A stretch of DNA of 64,000 bases from Ancrocorticia sp. Its GTDB lineage: Bacteria; Actinomycetota; Actinomycetes; Actinomycetales; Actinomycetaceae. A program made the translations under genes and the position numbers. The stretch is taken from contig JALCLX010000002.1 in assembly GCA_022648165.1 (NCBI GenBank), forward strand, positions 124,001 through 188,000, written 5' to 3'. Below the pieces are notes generated by a model. It did not search any database, was not told the origin of the DNA, and saw only the letters and a list, made by a program, of their open reading frames with translations. Positions 27,194-36,021 of this stretch are shown here, one piece after another. Position 1 is the stretch's first letter. Every line of letters starts with the position of its first letter.

Positions 27194-27900
27194 TTTGATT
27201 CGCCTCCATCCGTTGCCTCCGCTTGGGGCGTATCCGCAAGTGGAACAGGTGCGTGCCAATCGTTCTCACGTGCCAAGCGCACACCGGCCAACGATGCGGC
27301 GCCAGCCGAAGGCCCCTCGTCGACGTGACCGTCCTCGAATCCCGCAAGCACACGCTCCGTTTCTTTAAACGTGTGGACAACATCAGCCCCACGGGTCGGA
27401 TGGACCGCCTTGCCTGCGCGAAGGTCGTCCACCAACGCCACGGCGCTTTCCGGTGTTTGATTGTCGAAGTACTCCCAATTCACCATCACAACCGGCGCGT
27501 AATCGCAGCCTGCGTTGCATTCCAGCGCTTCAAGTGTGATCTTCCCGTCCGGTGTTGTTTCATCCGATCCGATACCGAGATGCTTTGTGAGGGTTTCCCA
27601 AATGATGTCGCCCCCCATCACGGCACACAGTGCATTCGTGCACACCCCTACGTTGTATTCGCCATTCGGATGGCGCCGATACTGGCTGTAGAAGGTCGCA
27701 ACTGCGGAAACCTCCGCGCGCGTGAGCCCCAAGATATCTGCGGTCAATGCGATGCCACGCGGCGAAACAAAGCCATCCTCCGATTGAATCAAATGCAGGA
27801 TGGGCATGATCGCACTGCGCGATTGCGGATACCGCCCGATGATCTCCGCGGATTCTTTGCGGAGCCGCTCTTCCGTTTCCGGAGAATACTGATCTGACAT
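27190..27900 (-). CDS. nuoE: NADH-quinone oxidoreductase subunit E (2Fe-2S)
   Basis: This thioredoxin-fold subunit carries cluster N1a, with ligand pairs in VGVCTNALCAV and LECNAGCDYAPVVMVN. At 236 residues it is longer than short NuoE proteins because of a C-terminal tail of about 75 polar residues after the fold. The ATG shares one base with the nuoD stop. Confidence 0.95.
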   Translation of the reverse strand: MSDQYSPETEERLRKESAEIIGRYPQSRSAIMPILHLIQSEDGFVSPRGIALTADILGLTRAEVSAVATFYSQYRRHPNGEYNVGVCTNALCAVMGGDIIWETLTKHLGIGSDETTPDGKITLEALECNAGCDYAPVVMVNWEYFDNQTPESAVALVDDLRAGKAVHPTRGADVVHTFKETERVLAGFEDGHVDEGPSAGAASLAGVRLARENDWHAPVPLADTPQAEATDGGESK

Positions 27901-29243
27901 CAGCGGTCAACACCTCCCATGACGGGATCGATAGAAGCGAGGCAAATGATCGCATCGGCAAGTAATCCGCCTTCCGCCATCATCGACAAACCTTGAAGGT
28001 TACGGAACCCTGGATCAGAGACATGTACGCGGTACGGGCGCGTGCCCCCATCGGATACCACGTGCACCCCCAGTGTGCCTTTCGCATGTTCCACCATGGT
28101 GTACGCCTGCCCCGCGGGAACACGGAAGCCCTCCGTCACCAGTTTGAAATGGTGAATCAGCGATTCCATTGACTCTGTCATGATGTGCTTGACATGCGCC
28201 GGTGCAGTCCCTTGGCCATCAGTAGAGATAGACAACTGCGCCGGCCATGCGATCCGTTTGTCGGCAACCATGACAGGCTCACCCTTGGAGGCATCCAACC
28301 TGTCGAGCACTTGATAGACGATCCGCAGCGACTGGTAGCATTCTTCGAATCGGACCATGATCCGGTTGTACGCGTCAGACTTATCCCGAACGGGCACGTC
28401 GAACGTGTACTGTTCGTAGCCGCAATACGGTTGGGTCTTTCGCAGGTCCCACGGCAGACCGCCGGCGCGCAAGATCGGCCCGGTCTGGCCTAGAGCCATC
28501 AAAGCAGACATTGAAAGTACGCCGACGTCTTTGAAACGCAGTTTCGTGATCGGGTTTTCTGCCACAACATCCATCATTTCGTCCAGTGTGCTCCGCACCT
28601 TTGGAAGCAGCGAACGAATGTATTCGGTGTTGCCCTCAGGCAAGTCTTCCAACGCGCCACCAGGACGAATGAATTCGTTGTTCATCCGCAGCCCCGTGAT
28701 GGATTCAAAAATGCGAAGAATATCTTCGCGGCCGCGGAAGCCGAGAGTCATCATCGTAGTGGCGCCGAGTTCATTGAACGTAGAACCAATTGCCACCAAG
28801 TGCGATGCAATCCGATTGAGCTCCATCAGAAGCACGCGAATCTGGTTGGCGCGCGGTGGAATCTGCTCCGTAATACCGAGCAGTTTCTCCACACCCATAC
28901 AGTAGGCAACTTCCTGGAAGAACGGAGCCACGTAATCCATGCGAGTCACGAATGCGACTCCCTGGGTCCACCCACGATACTCCATGTTCTTTTCGATGCC
29001 GGTGTGCAGGAAACCCGTAGCGCCCCGAATCTCACGGACGTATTCGCCGTCGAGCTCCAGGAGGAGGCGATACACGCCGTGCGTCGATGGGTGAACGGGC
29101 CCCAAGTTGACCACAATGCGCTCTTCAGCCATCTGCTGCGCTTCGGTCGCGATATCAGACCAGTCACCGCCCACCGCCGAGAAGGAAGGCAGGCCCTCCA
29201 TATCTTCTTCTGTGGCGCCATTTGTGGCGTGGAAGTGCTCCAT
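27900..29243 (-). CDS. nuoD: NADH-quinone oxidoreductase subunit D
   Basis: NuoD is the 49-kDa-type subunit that lines the quinone pocket. The 447 residues carry [20 protein letters not shown], with the conserved His that contacts the quinone head group, and the C-terminal [18 protein letters not shown]. The start at 29243 (MEHFHATNG) shares one base with the nuoC stop and follows GGAGGG; a longer frame upstream is nuoC sequence. Confidence 0.96.
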   Translation of the reverse strand: MEHFHATNGATEEDMEGLPSFSAVGGDWSDIATEAQQMAEERIVVNLGPVHPSTHGVYRLLLELDGEYVREIRGATGFLHTGIEKNMEYRGWTQGVAFVTRMDYVAPFFQEVAYCMGVEKLLGITEQIPPRANQIRVLLMELNRIASHLVAIGSTFNELGATTMMTLGFRGREDILRIFESITGLRMNNEFIRPGGALEDLPEGNTEYIRSLLPKVRSTLDEMMDVVAENPITKLRFKDVGVLSMSALMALGQTGPILRAGGLPWDLRKTQPYCGYEQYTFDVPVRDKSDAYNRIMVRFEECYQSLRIVYQVLDRLDASKGEPVMVADKRIAWPAQLSISTDGQGTAPAHVKHIMTESMESLIHHFKLVTEGFRVPAGQAYTMVEHAKGTLGVHVVSDGGTRPYRVHVSDPGFRNLQGLSMMAEGGLLADAIICLASIDPVMGGVDR

Positions 29244-29950
29244 CAGTTGTACTCCCTCCGAGTGTCCGGCGGCGGAACTACGGCACCCTTGTATTCCACA
29301 GGGATACCGCCCAACGGGTAGTCCTTGCGTTGCGGGTGCCCGACCCAATCATCAGGCATTGCAGTACGCGTGAGCCCCGGGTGTCCGTCAAAAACGATGC
29401 CCATCAAATCCCATGCTTCGCGTTCCGGCCAGTCGTCACCGGGATAGACGGGGACGATTGATGGAATATGCGGGTCCTCATCAGGGCAGGTCACTTCAAG
29501 CGAAATGAAACGATTATGCGTGATGGAGAAGAGCGGGTAATACGCGTGCAATTCGCGCCCGGTATCGTTCGGGTAATTGACAGCGGAAACACCCAAGCAC
29601 ATTTCGAATCGCAGATCCTGGTCGTCGCGCAGATGCTTGACAACTTTGAGCAGATGATCGCGCGCGATGAACAATACGAGTTGCCCGTTTTCGACGACGA
29701 CCTTCTCTATCGCTTGGTCCGCTGGGATCCCGTCCGCCTTCAACAAGTCCTCCAGAATGTCGACGACGTCGTCGAACCATCCCCCATACGGACGCGAAGC
29801 CGGGCGCGCCATCACCTCCGTATGAACCAAACCGGTGAAACCTGAGGTATCGCCAGAACCTTGTACTCCCCACATTCCCTTGACCTGGCGAAGTACCTCC
29901 GGTGCAGGGTAACTTTCTCCACCAGAAGGTGTGGTCAGCTCGTCGTTCAC
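29243..29950 (-). CDS. nuoC: NADH-quinone oxidoreductase subunit C
   Basis: This 30-kDa-type subunit of the peripheral arm has 235 residues and the family signature [20 protein letters not shown] followed by [19 protein letters not shown]. About 40 extra N-terminal residues precede the fold. NuoC and NuoD are separate here, not fused as in E. coli. The start is GTG at 29950, overlapping the nuoB stop by 4 bases. Confidence 0.95.
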   Translation of the reverse strand: MNDELTTPSGGESYPAPEVLRQVKGMWGVQGSGDTSGFTGLVHTEVMARPASRPYGGWFDDVVDILEDLLKADGIPADQAIEKVVVENGQLVLFIARDHLLKVVKHLRDDQDLRFEMCLGVSAVNYPNDTGRELHAYYPLFSITHNRFISLEVTCPDEDPHIPSIVPVYPGDDWPEREAWDLMGIVFDGHPGLTRTAMPDDWVGHPQRKDYPLGGIPVEYKGAVVPPPDTRREYN

Positions 29951-30504
29951 GCCAGCAACCCCTTCATGTCAAAAATCGGTGTGGCGGAGAGCGCTGCTCG
30001 CTCCGCCGCCTCGGCAGCTTCCCGCCGCCGCTTCTTCGTGATCTTGTGCTCCGCCATCACATGCTTACGAAGCTCCAAAACTGCGTGGATTAACATTTCC
30101 GGACGCGGAGGGCAACCCGGCAGGTATATATCCACCGGGACGATGTGATCCGCTCCCTGGACGATCGCGTAGTTGTTGAACATGCCTCCGGAGGATGCGC
30201 ACACGCCCATGGAGATCACCCATTTCGGATCCGCCATTTGGTCGTAGATATCACGCACCACAGGTGCCATCTTCTGGCTGACGCGGCCGGAGATAATCAT
30301 CAAATCAGATTGCCGTGGAGAGGCACGGAAAACCTCCATACCAAAGCGCGAAGCATCAAAACGCGGCGTTCCGAATGCCATCATCTCGATCGCGCAGCAC
30401 GCCAATCCCATGGTGACCGGCCACTCAGAACGGGTTACGGACCAGTTAGCTACCGCTTCGACTGTGCCGAGGAATACCCCCGAAGAGCCATCATCGTGTG
30501 CCAT
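29947..30504 (-). CDS. nuoB: NADH-quinone oxidoreductase subunit B (4Fe-4S N2)
   Basis: NuoB binds the terminal cluster N2 that reduces quinone. Ligands are the tandem cysteines in [13 protein letters not shown], the Cys of [14 protein letters not shown] and the Cys of [15 protein letters not shown]. The 185-residue protein starts at the ATG at 30504, after a clear AAGGAG and 11 bases beyond the nuoA stop. Confidence 0.96.
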   Translation of the reverse strand: MAHDDGSSGVFLGTVEAVANWSVTRSEWPVTMGLACCAIEMMAFGTPRFDASRFGMEVFRASPRQSDLMIISGRVSQKMAPVVRDIYDQMADPKWVISMGVCASSGGMFNNYAIVQGADHIVPVDIYLPGCPPRPEMLIHAVLELRKHVMAEHKITKKRRREAAEAAERAALSATPIFDMKGLLA

Positions 30505-30515
30505 AGTTTCTCCTT

Positions 30516-30875
30516 CTAGTCCCATTCCAATCCGCCGCGGCGCCATTCATAAACAAACGGCACTGTGATCAAGAAGATGAAGATGAGCATGGCAACCATG
30601 CCAAATACCCCAAGATCCTTGAAGGAAACCGCCCACGGGTAGAGGAACACCACCTCTATATCGAAGATGATGAAGGTCATTGCCGTCAGGTAGTACTTGA
30701 CGGGGAATCTGCCAGAACCACCCGCGCTGGGCGTCGCCTCAACACCACATTCGTAGTTGGCGAGCTTCACACGGTTATACCGGTTGGGGCTCAATATGGC
30801 GCTGATGACCAGGCCAGCCACAGCAATCACGAGCGCTGCAGCAATCATGACCAGCAATGGCGCATAGGCATTCAT
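30516..30875 (-). CDS. nuoA: NADH-quinone oxidoreductase subunit A
   Basis: First gene of the nuo set. The 119-residue, three-helix subunit has the conserved [17 protein letters not shown] loop, [20 protein letters not shown] and [10 protein letters not shown]. The start is ATG at 30875 with GGTGGAG upstream. The 100 bases between menJ and nuoA may carry a promoter or simply a leader; the whole block from menG to the prenyl synthase is collinear. Confidence 0.95.
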   Translation of the reverse strand: MNAYAPLLVMIAAALVIAVAGLVISAILSPNRYNRVKLANYECGVEATPSAGGSGRFPVKYYLTAMTFIIFDIEVVFLYPWAVSFKDLGVFGMVAMLIFIFLITVPFVYEWRRGGLEWD

Positions 30876-30975
30876 TGGGTCTCCACCTGTCCTTTCACCT
30901 TCGATATACACGTGGCGCACGCATACGCCACACCTGCCCCACACAAGGGGCCATTAGTCCTTATCTTGTCACAGA

Positions 30976-32235
30976 TCATGCCCGAGGCACCGCCTTCGTC
31001 AAACCTGTGATCAGCTTGTCCATCCAGTCGCCGTCTGCCCTATCGTAGCTATCGGACAACAGCTTCATGACCAAGCGCATCAAGGTGGGACGCGGCAACC
31101 CGTACTGTACGCACAAGTGCATGATCTCCGGGCGCTCAATCAACGCCGCAAAAATCCGCCCAAGCGTGTAGTATCCGCCCAGTTCTTGGCGCATCAATCG
31201 CGGGTACTGTGCCAGCGCGGCCTCTTCACTAGTGATAGTGGGCCGATGCAGCGCTTGGTTGATGGCATCCGCAGCGCAACGGCCCGACTGGAGAGCATAG
31301 GCAATGCCCTCGCCGTTAAACGGCGAGACCATACCGCCAGCGTCGCCAACAAGCAGCAGTCCATCGGCGTAATGGGGTGTGCGATTGAATGCCATGGGCA
31401 GCGCAGCTCCACGCAACTGCCCCACTTGATTCTCCTCAGTGAATCCCCATTCCGGCGGAACATTCTTCATCCATGTGTGGAACATGGCGCGGTAATCCAG
31501 GCCGGTCGGCGCCGCCGTCGAAGAAAGCGAACCCAAGCCCACATTGACCAGGCCGTCTCCTACCGCGAAGATCCAGCCGTACCCCGGCATCAGGTCAGAT
31601 GCGTGCGGCTCTCCCTCCCACAATTCGAGGTGGGATTCCATCATGTCTATATCTGCATGTGGAGATTGGAAGTACGTCCGGTACGCCACACCCATCGGAC
31701 GGTTCATTTTCTTTTGCCGTCCCATTGCAGTAGCGAGGCGCGCAGAAACACCGCCCGCATCGACCACGTACCGGGAGGTGAAGCGGAGCTCGCCGCCTTT
31801 GCGGGCCTGCTTTGCCACAACGCCGGCCACGCGGCCCGTCCGCTCTGAACGAATCGGCGCCGTCACGTTCACTCCTTCGCGCAGCTGCGCACCAGCGCTA
31901 ACCGCGCGCTGTATGAGTGTGGAATCAAGTTCCCTGCGTGGGCAGGCCAGGCCGTAATTCGGCATCGAAGCAAGTTCTGGCCACGGAACCTCGACCGTGT
32001 GGCCACCGCCGTACGTACGGAGCCCAAAGTTCTTCACCCAGGCCGACGTATTGATACCCATGCGATGAAGTTCTGCAACCGCGCGTGGCGTCAACCCGTC
32101 ACCACAAATCTTGTCGCGTGGAAATGCGGCTTTTTCGAGCACAAGCACGTCTATTCCCGCACGTGCGAGGTAATATGCGGTCGCCGCTCCGGCGGGCCCA
32201 CCGCCGACCACAATGACGTCGTGCTCTTCCGCCAT
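30976..32235 (-). CDS. menJ: Geranylgeranyl reductase family flavoprotein (MenJ-like menaquinone reductase)
   Basis: The 419-residue FAD protein has the N-terminal dinucleotide motif DVIVVGGGPAGAATAYYLARAG, PRDKICGDGLTPRAV, and the second FAD motif LLVGDAGGMVSPFNGEGIAYAL. In mycobacteria a relative beside menG and a prenyl synthase gene (MenJ) saturates one isoprene unit of menaquinone. The position here between menG and nuoA supports the same role, giving MK(H2)-type quinone. The substrate is inferred. The start at 32235 follows GAGGTG. Confidence 0.82.
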   Translation of the reverse strand: MAEEHDVIVVGGGPAGAATAYYLARAGIDVLVLEKAAFPRDKICGDGLTPRAVAELHRMGINTSAWVKNFGLRTYGGGHTVEVPWPELASMPNYGLACPRRELDSTLIQRAVSAGAQLREGVNVTAPIRSERTGRVAGVVAKQARKGGELRFTSRYVVDAGGVSARLATAMGRQKKMNRPMGVAYRTYFQSPHADIDMMESHLELWEGEPHASDLMPGYGWIFAVGDGLVNVGLGSLSSTAAPTGLDYRAMFHTWMKNVPPEWGFTEENQVGQLRGAALPMAFNRTPHYADGLLLVGDAGGMVSPFNGEGIAYALQSGRCAADAINQALHRPTITSEEAALAQYPRLMRQELGGYYTLGRIFAALIERPEIMHLCVQYGLPRPTLMRLVMKLLSDSYDRADGDWMDKLITGLTKAVPRA

Positions 32236-32428
32236 CTGGTCACCTCGTCTCTCACATCGCACGCCGCGCACGCGCTCGCCGCACACGTCAAACCATCCTA
32301 CGCGTTGAGTCTGAAGGTCGCGAACCGCCCACCAGCACTTTTACGTAAGCCTTTCCTTACTAAAATGCGTCGGGCTGTACTGACGGAACAGCCAACCAGC
32401 GCGACATGCCGCTGGGAGGCGCCGGACT

Positions 32429-33124
32429 TCAGGCCTTTGATGCCCGGTGAATGGCAACGATACCTCCGCAGAGATTGCGATAGCCCACATGCCGCCAGCC
32501 AGCCTGCTGGATCATTGTCGCCAGTTCCTCTTGGCGCGGCCAATCCCGTATCGAGTCAATCAGATACCCGTATGCCGGGCTATCTGAAGAAAATAGCGAG
32601 CTCAATGCAGGAATAACGGCTGAGAGATAGAAATAGTAAACATCGCGGAACAGCGGATTCACTGGTTGTGAGAACTCGGCTACCACCAGGCGTCCCCCTG
32701 GTTTCGTAACTCTGAGCATCTCTTCCAAGGCCTTCTGTGGATCGTGGACATTCCGCAGCCCATAGGAGATGGTAGTCACATCAAACGAATCATCGTCATA
32801 GGGCAGGTCCATCGCATCCGCCCATCGAAAATCCAATTCGGGATGGCGCTGCTCACCCTCCGCCAGCATGCCATGTGAAAAATCACATGCTGAGACTGTT
32901 GCTCCGCGTGCTGCATAGATTGCTGCCGCTGTACCGGTGCCGGCCGCGATGTCTAAAATCTTCACCCCAGGGTGGGGATCTACAGCGGCTGCTACCGCTT
33001 CTCGCCACACGCGGATCTGCCCGAATGTCGTCATATCGTTCATAACGTCGTATCGAGGAGACACCTCGTCGAACATCTCTGCAACGTCATCTGGTTCTTT
33101 ATCTAGGTCTGCTCGTGCGCTCAT
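32429..33124 (-). CDS. menG: Demethylmenaquinone methyltransferase
   Basis: This 231-residue SAM-dependent C-methyltransferase of the UbiE/MenG family carries out the last ring methylation of menaquinone synthesis. It shows the family-specific N-terminus VAEMFDEVSPRYDVMNDMTT, the SAM motif ILDIAAGTGTAA, DAMDLPYDDDSFDVTTISYG and LRVTKPGGRLVVAEFSQP. It is divergent from menA, sharing a 136-base intergenic region. The 193 bases to menJ carry no gene I can identify, only a 5-bp hairpin near 32345-32360. Confidence 0.94.
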   Translation of the reverse strand: MSARADLDKEPDDVAEMFDEVSPRYDVMNDMTTFGQIRVWREAVAAAVDPHPGVKILDIAAGTGTAAAIYAARGATVSACDFSHGMLAEGEQRHPELDFRWADAMDLPYDDDSFDVTTISYGLRNVHDPQKALEEMLRVTKPGGRLVVAEFSQPVNPLFRDVYYFYLSAVIPALSSLFSSDSPAYGYLIDSIRDWPRQEELATMIQQAGWRHVGYRNLCGGIVAIHRASKA

Positions 33125-33260
33125 ACGCAGTATTCAACCACGTCAGGTCTATACCGTGCACCGGCGCACCCGCGATGTGCCCGCCACGCAAGCCCTGCGC
33201 TACCCTATGGTGAAGACGGCAGCACCCCGCACCGTGATACATTCCACGAAAGTGAGAACA

Positions 33261-34157
33261 ATGGCACGCATGTCCGATTGGGTTGAAGGCGCAAGACCAC
33301 GCACTCTTCCCGCTTCCGTATCACCCATTTTCGCAGGGACGGGCATTGCTATATGGCTAGGTCAGGCATCTGCACCTCGCGCGCTTCTCGCCGCCGCCGT
33401 TGCGCTTTTTTTCCAAATTGGAGTGAACTTCTCCAATGATTATTCGGATGGCATTCGCGGAACCGATGATGTGCGCTCTGGGCCGCCCCGCCTCACCGGA
33501 GGTGGAAAGACACGCCCTGGATACGTCAAAGCTGCGGCTTTCGTGTGCTTCGGCTTGGGCAGTGTAGCTGGGCTAGTTCTTGTAGCACTCTGCGGGCAGT
33601 GGTGGCTGATCGCCTTGGGCGTTGCGGCTGTGCTTGCAGCATGGTTTTACACAGGTGGCAAGCATCCCTACGGCTACATGGGCCTTGGCGAGATTTTCGT
33701 GTTCGTCTTCTTCGGCCTCATGGCCACTGCCGGCACCACGTACACGCAGGCGCTTTCTGTGCCGTGGCAAGGCTGGCTTGCAGCTTCGGCCATCGGGCTT
33801 ATTTCCTGCGCGCTACTGATGGTCAACAACATTCGCGACATTCCCACTGATGCCGCATCAGAGAAACACACATTAGCTGTCAGGCTCGGCGACGCCCGCG
33901 CGCGGTGGTCGTATGCCCTGCTGGTGTGGATCCCCATCGCGATGGCAATCGCATTGCTCGTTTCTACCGGCAACCCATTCACGTGGCTCTTTTTCCTCCC
34001 CGCCGCGTACTTCGCCGCTACGTGCAGTGCACGCGTGCTGGGCACACGGCACCATCCGGCCTTGAACGGGCGCGCCCTCATTCCAGTACTCCGAGATACG
34101 GGGTTCATGGAACTCGCTTACGGAATTGGCACGTTCCTCGCTTTTGTCTTCGCCTAA
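33261..34157 (+). CDS. menA: 1,4-dihydroxy-2-naphthoate polyprenyltransferase
   Basis: This 298-residue UbiA-superfamily membrane enzyme joins the prenyl tail to dihydroxynaphthoate. The prenyl diphosphate motif is NFSNDYSDGIRGTDD and the second Asp motif is NNIRDIPTDAASEKHTLAVRLG. About eight or nine membrane spans are seen. I start at the ATG at 33261 (MARMSDWVEGARPRTLP), as in relatives. An AAGTGAG site precedes it, and a candidate -10 TACATT lies at 33238-33243. Confidence 0.94.
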   Translation: MARMSDWVEGARPRTLPASVSPIFAGTGIAIWLGQASAPRALLAAAVALFFQIGVNFSNDYSDGIRGTDDVRSGPPRLTGGGKTRPGYVKAAAFVCFGLGSVAGLVLVALCGQWWLIALGVAAVLAAWFYTGGKHPYGYMGLGEIFVFVFFGLMATAGTTYTQALSVPWQGWLAASAIGLISCALLMVNNIRDIPTDAASEKHTLAVRLGDARARWSYALLVWIPIAMAIALLVSTGNPFTWLFFLPAAYFAATCSARVLGTRHHPALNGRALIPVLRDTGFMELAYGIGTFLAFVFA

Positions 34158-34222
34158 TGCCACTTTCGCCTTTGCGAAATACGCGGTAAGCGCAGGCCTC
34201 CCCCATCTCGCGAGAGCTCAAC

Positions 34223-34228
34223 TAAGAT
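34223..34228 (+). promoter_or_regulatory. -10 element for a leaderless small membrane gene
   Basis: TAAGAT is followed by 6 bases and then the ATG at 34235. No ribosome-binding site is present. Confidence 0.6.
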
Positions 34229-34234
34229 AGAAGC

Positions 34235-34600
34235 ATGCCGAGAATCGTGCCGATCGTCCTTGCCGTAGCCCTGTGGATCTACGCGATCATTGACTGCGCC
34301 AGAACGGATAGCTCGCATATGCCTGGGCGCCTCCAAAAGGGCGCGTGGATGGCGCTCGTCATTCTGCTTCCCATTATCGGATCCTGCATCTGGTTGTTCT
34401 TTGCCTGGAAAATGAACCATCCTGAGGGCTTTGGTGACTCCACGCTGTCATTTGGTGGAAGCGGGCCGACGCGCCCACGTGGTCCCGTCGCACCCGACGA
34501 CGATCCTGAGTTTTTGGCGCGCCTTGAAGCGGAAAATAAGTTCCGTGAATGGGAGCGCCAACAGCAAAACAATGCAGATAAGAACAAGAAGGACGAATAG
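34235..34600 (+). CDS. PLDc_N domain membrane protein
   Basis: This 121-residue protein has two membrane helices (IVPIVLAVALWIYAIIDCA and GAWMALVILLPIIGSCIWLF) of the PLDc_N type. The domain is often found at the N-terminus of cardiolipin synthases but is also a stand-alone module, as here. The C-terminal half is a charged cytoplasmic tail (DDDPEFLARLEAENKFREWE ... NKKDE). The function of stand-alone members is unknown. It lies between menA and a convergent phosphatase and appears to have its own promoter. Confidence 0.75.
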   Translation: MPRIVPIVLAVALWIYAIIDCARTDSSHMPGRLQKGAWMALVILLPIIGSCIWLFFAWKMNHPEGFGDSTLSFGGSGPTRPRGPVAPDDDPEFLARLEAENKFREWERQQQNNADKNKKDE

Positions 34601-34637
34601 ACGAATAACACACTGCGCAGCGTTGTTCGATTTTCCG

Positions 34638-35309
34638 CTATTCGCCCGTGTTTTCTTCCGCCTCGGAACGTCCTGGAGTGACATCGCGCGCCTGACGCAG
34701 TAACTCGATTGCGGGTTCGGCGTAATCAACTGCGATCAGTTGCCGGCCTACATATGTAAGAGACGTAACAGAACAGAGCGAACACTGCCGGCGGCGCGGA
34801 TCGTGCGCCAATGAACGCCGCTCCACAAAAGATCGCATCGTCCAAATGGGCAGCTGGTGAGAGACCAACACCGCCTCACCACCCTCAGCAATGCTGAGTG
34901 CATCCCTGATTGCCGCAGAAAACCGCGCCACGATGGCCTTGTACGGTTCGCCCCACGACGGCTCGAACACATTGATATACCACGGCCAGTAACGCGGCTT
35001 CGCCAAGATCAGCCGATTGCGGTTGACGTTGATGCCTTCAAACTTGTTGCCCGCTTCGATAATTCGAACGTCAGCGCGAATTGGCAGCCCGTGCATCTGC
35101 GCAGTAGGGGCCGCAGTTTCGCGAGCGCGCTCCAACGGCGAGGATATCACCGTGCGAATATCGTGACCTTCGAAGAAATCTGCCACTTTCCCCGCCATGC
35201 GCCGGCCCAAAGGTGTGAGGTGAAAACCTTCTTGCCGCCCATAGAGCTCACCTGAAGGATTGTCTACCTCCCCATGGCGGACCATATGGATAACTGTCAG
35301 CTCGCCCAT
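34638..35309 (-). CDS. Histidine phosphatase family protein (phosphoglycerate mutase-like)
   Basis: The 223-residue protein has the catalytic RHG motif early (VIHMVRHGEVDNPSG, with LYGRQEGFHLTPLG) and the second conserved segment SPLERARETAAP. A later His is in EAVLVSHQLPIW. This is the branched PGAM/SixA-like superfamily, whose substrates range widely, so none is assigned. The C-terminal 40 residues (QARDVTPGRSEAEENTGE) are polar. The ATG at 35309 has a GGGAG site. Confidence 0.8.
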   Translation of the reverse strand: MGELTVIHMVRHGEVDNPSGELYGRQEGFHLTPLGRRMAGKVADFFEGHDIRTVISSPLERARETAAPTAQMHGLPIRADVRIIEAGNKFEGINVNRNRLILAKPRYWPWYINVFEPSWGEPYKAIVARFSAAIRDALSIAEGGEAVLVSHQLPIWTMRSFVERRSLAHDPRRRQCSLCSVTSLTYVGRQLIAVDYAEPAIELLRQARDVTPGRSEAEENTGE

Positions 35310-35388
35310 AGCTCCCTTTCGCTCACTGCGGGGTTGCACGCCCCATGAATCACCTGCCAGGCAACACAGTCCACACGATTAAACGTGG

Positions 35389-35412
35389 AAGGCCCGGTAT
35401 AACCCGGGCCTT
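35389..35412 (-). terminator. Hairpin after the bS22 gene
   Basis: AAGGCCCG at 35389-35396 pairs with CGGGCCTT at 35405-35412. It begins 8 bases after the bS22 stop. The T-run that follows on the minus strand is weak (CCACGTTT). Confidence 0.65.
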
Positions 35413-35419
35413 TCATACG

Positions 35420-35518
35420 CTACTTCTTATTGCGGCGCTGATGACGAGTCTTGCGAAGCAATTTGCGGTGCTTCTTCTTGGACATGCGCTTGCGACGCTT
35501 TTTAATGACGGACCCCAC
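35420..35518 (-). CDS. 30S ribosomal protein bS22 (AURKAIP1/COX24 type, 32 aa)
   Basis: This very small, lysine- and arginine-rich protein begins (M)[20 protein letters not shown] and ends [11 protein letters not shown]. The [11 protein letters not shown]-x-K-K-K-H-R-K-L-L string is diagnostic of the actinobacterial bS22/COX24-like family, seen near the decoding centre in mycobacterial ribosome structures. The start is GTG at 35518 after a GGAGGT site. A hairpin follows the stop. Confidence 0.9.
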   Translation of the reverse strand: MGSVIKKRRKRMSKKKHRKLLRKTRHQRRNKK

Positions 35519-35624
35519 GGGCTACCTCCAGATTGGGTGAAGGCCATATGACCTTACGCTGAACAGTGAATATCGTACATTCTGATGCGTCTATGCGAGA
35601 ACTTGAGCACCTTCCAGTGACGTC

Positions 35625-35837
35625 CTAATCGCCGACGGCCCGGGCATCAGGGGCCTCATATTGCCCGATGAGCTGCTCTACCGCTGATTTCGGAACCCGG
35701 TAAGAATTGCCAACACGCACCGCCGGAAGTTCCCCCGCATGCACCATCCGGTACACCGTCATCTTGGACACGCGCGTCAATTCAGCGACTTCGGCCACAG
35801 TGTAAAACTGCGGCGCGGATCCGGTGAACTGTTTCAT
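35625..35837 (-). CDS. BldC-family DNA-binding protein (MerR-like helix-turn-helix)
   Basis: The 70-residue protein is essentially one winged-helix domain: QFYTVAEVAELTRVSKMTVY then RMVHAGELPAVRVGNSYRVP and KSAVEQLI. This is the excisionase/MerR-like fold of BldC, a small actinobacterial regulator. I start at the ATG at 35837, which follows AGGTGG; an upstream frame adds residues not seen in the family. It is divergent from the K+ transporter genes. No phage genes are near, so an excisionase role is unlikely. Confidence 0.85.
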   Translation of the reverse strand: MKQFTGSAPQFYTVAEVAELTRVSKMTVYRMVHAGELPAVRVGNSYRVPKSAVEQLIGQYEAPDARAVGD

Positions 35838-36021
35838 TTCTTTCCACCTGCGACGTGTCATGTGACGGAGACGTACCTCGGATATGTCTGATAACACATC
35901 AACGATACATGACTTTGAACGGCCCTCACACGTTATTTCGCATGTGTCGCCTCTCATATATGGCGGCTCTGATACGCCTAAGCCGAACTTTGCGCCGTGC
36001 GCGCACGCTAGTGTTGGAGCC

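Noticed and set aside
32341-32362. Possible DtxR/IdeR-like iron box between menJ and menG
   Set aside because: Only 5-bp half-sites (GTAAG/CTTAC) are present and the core bases do not fit the iron-box consensus.
35625-35837. Excisionase of a mobile element
   Set aside because: The helix-turn-helix fits an excisionase-type domain, but there is no integrase, att-like repeat or phage gene nearby; the BldC-type regulator is a better fit.
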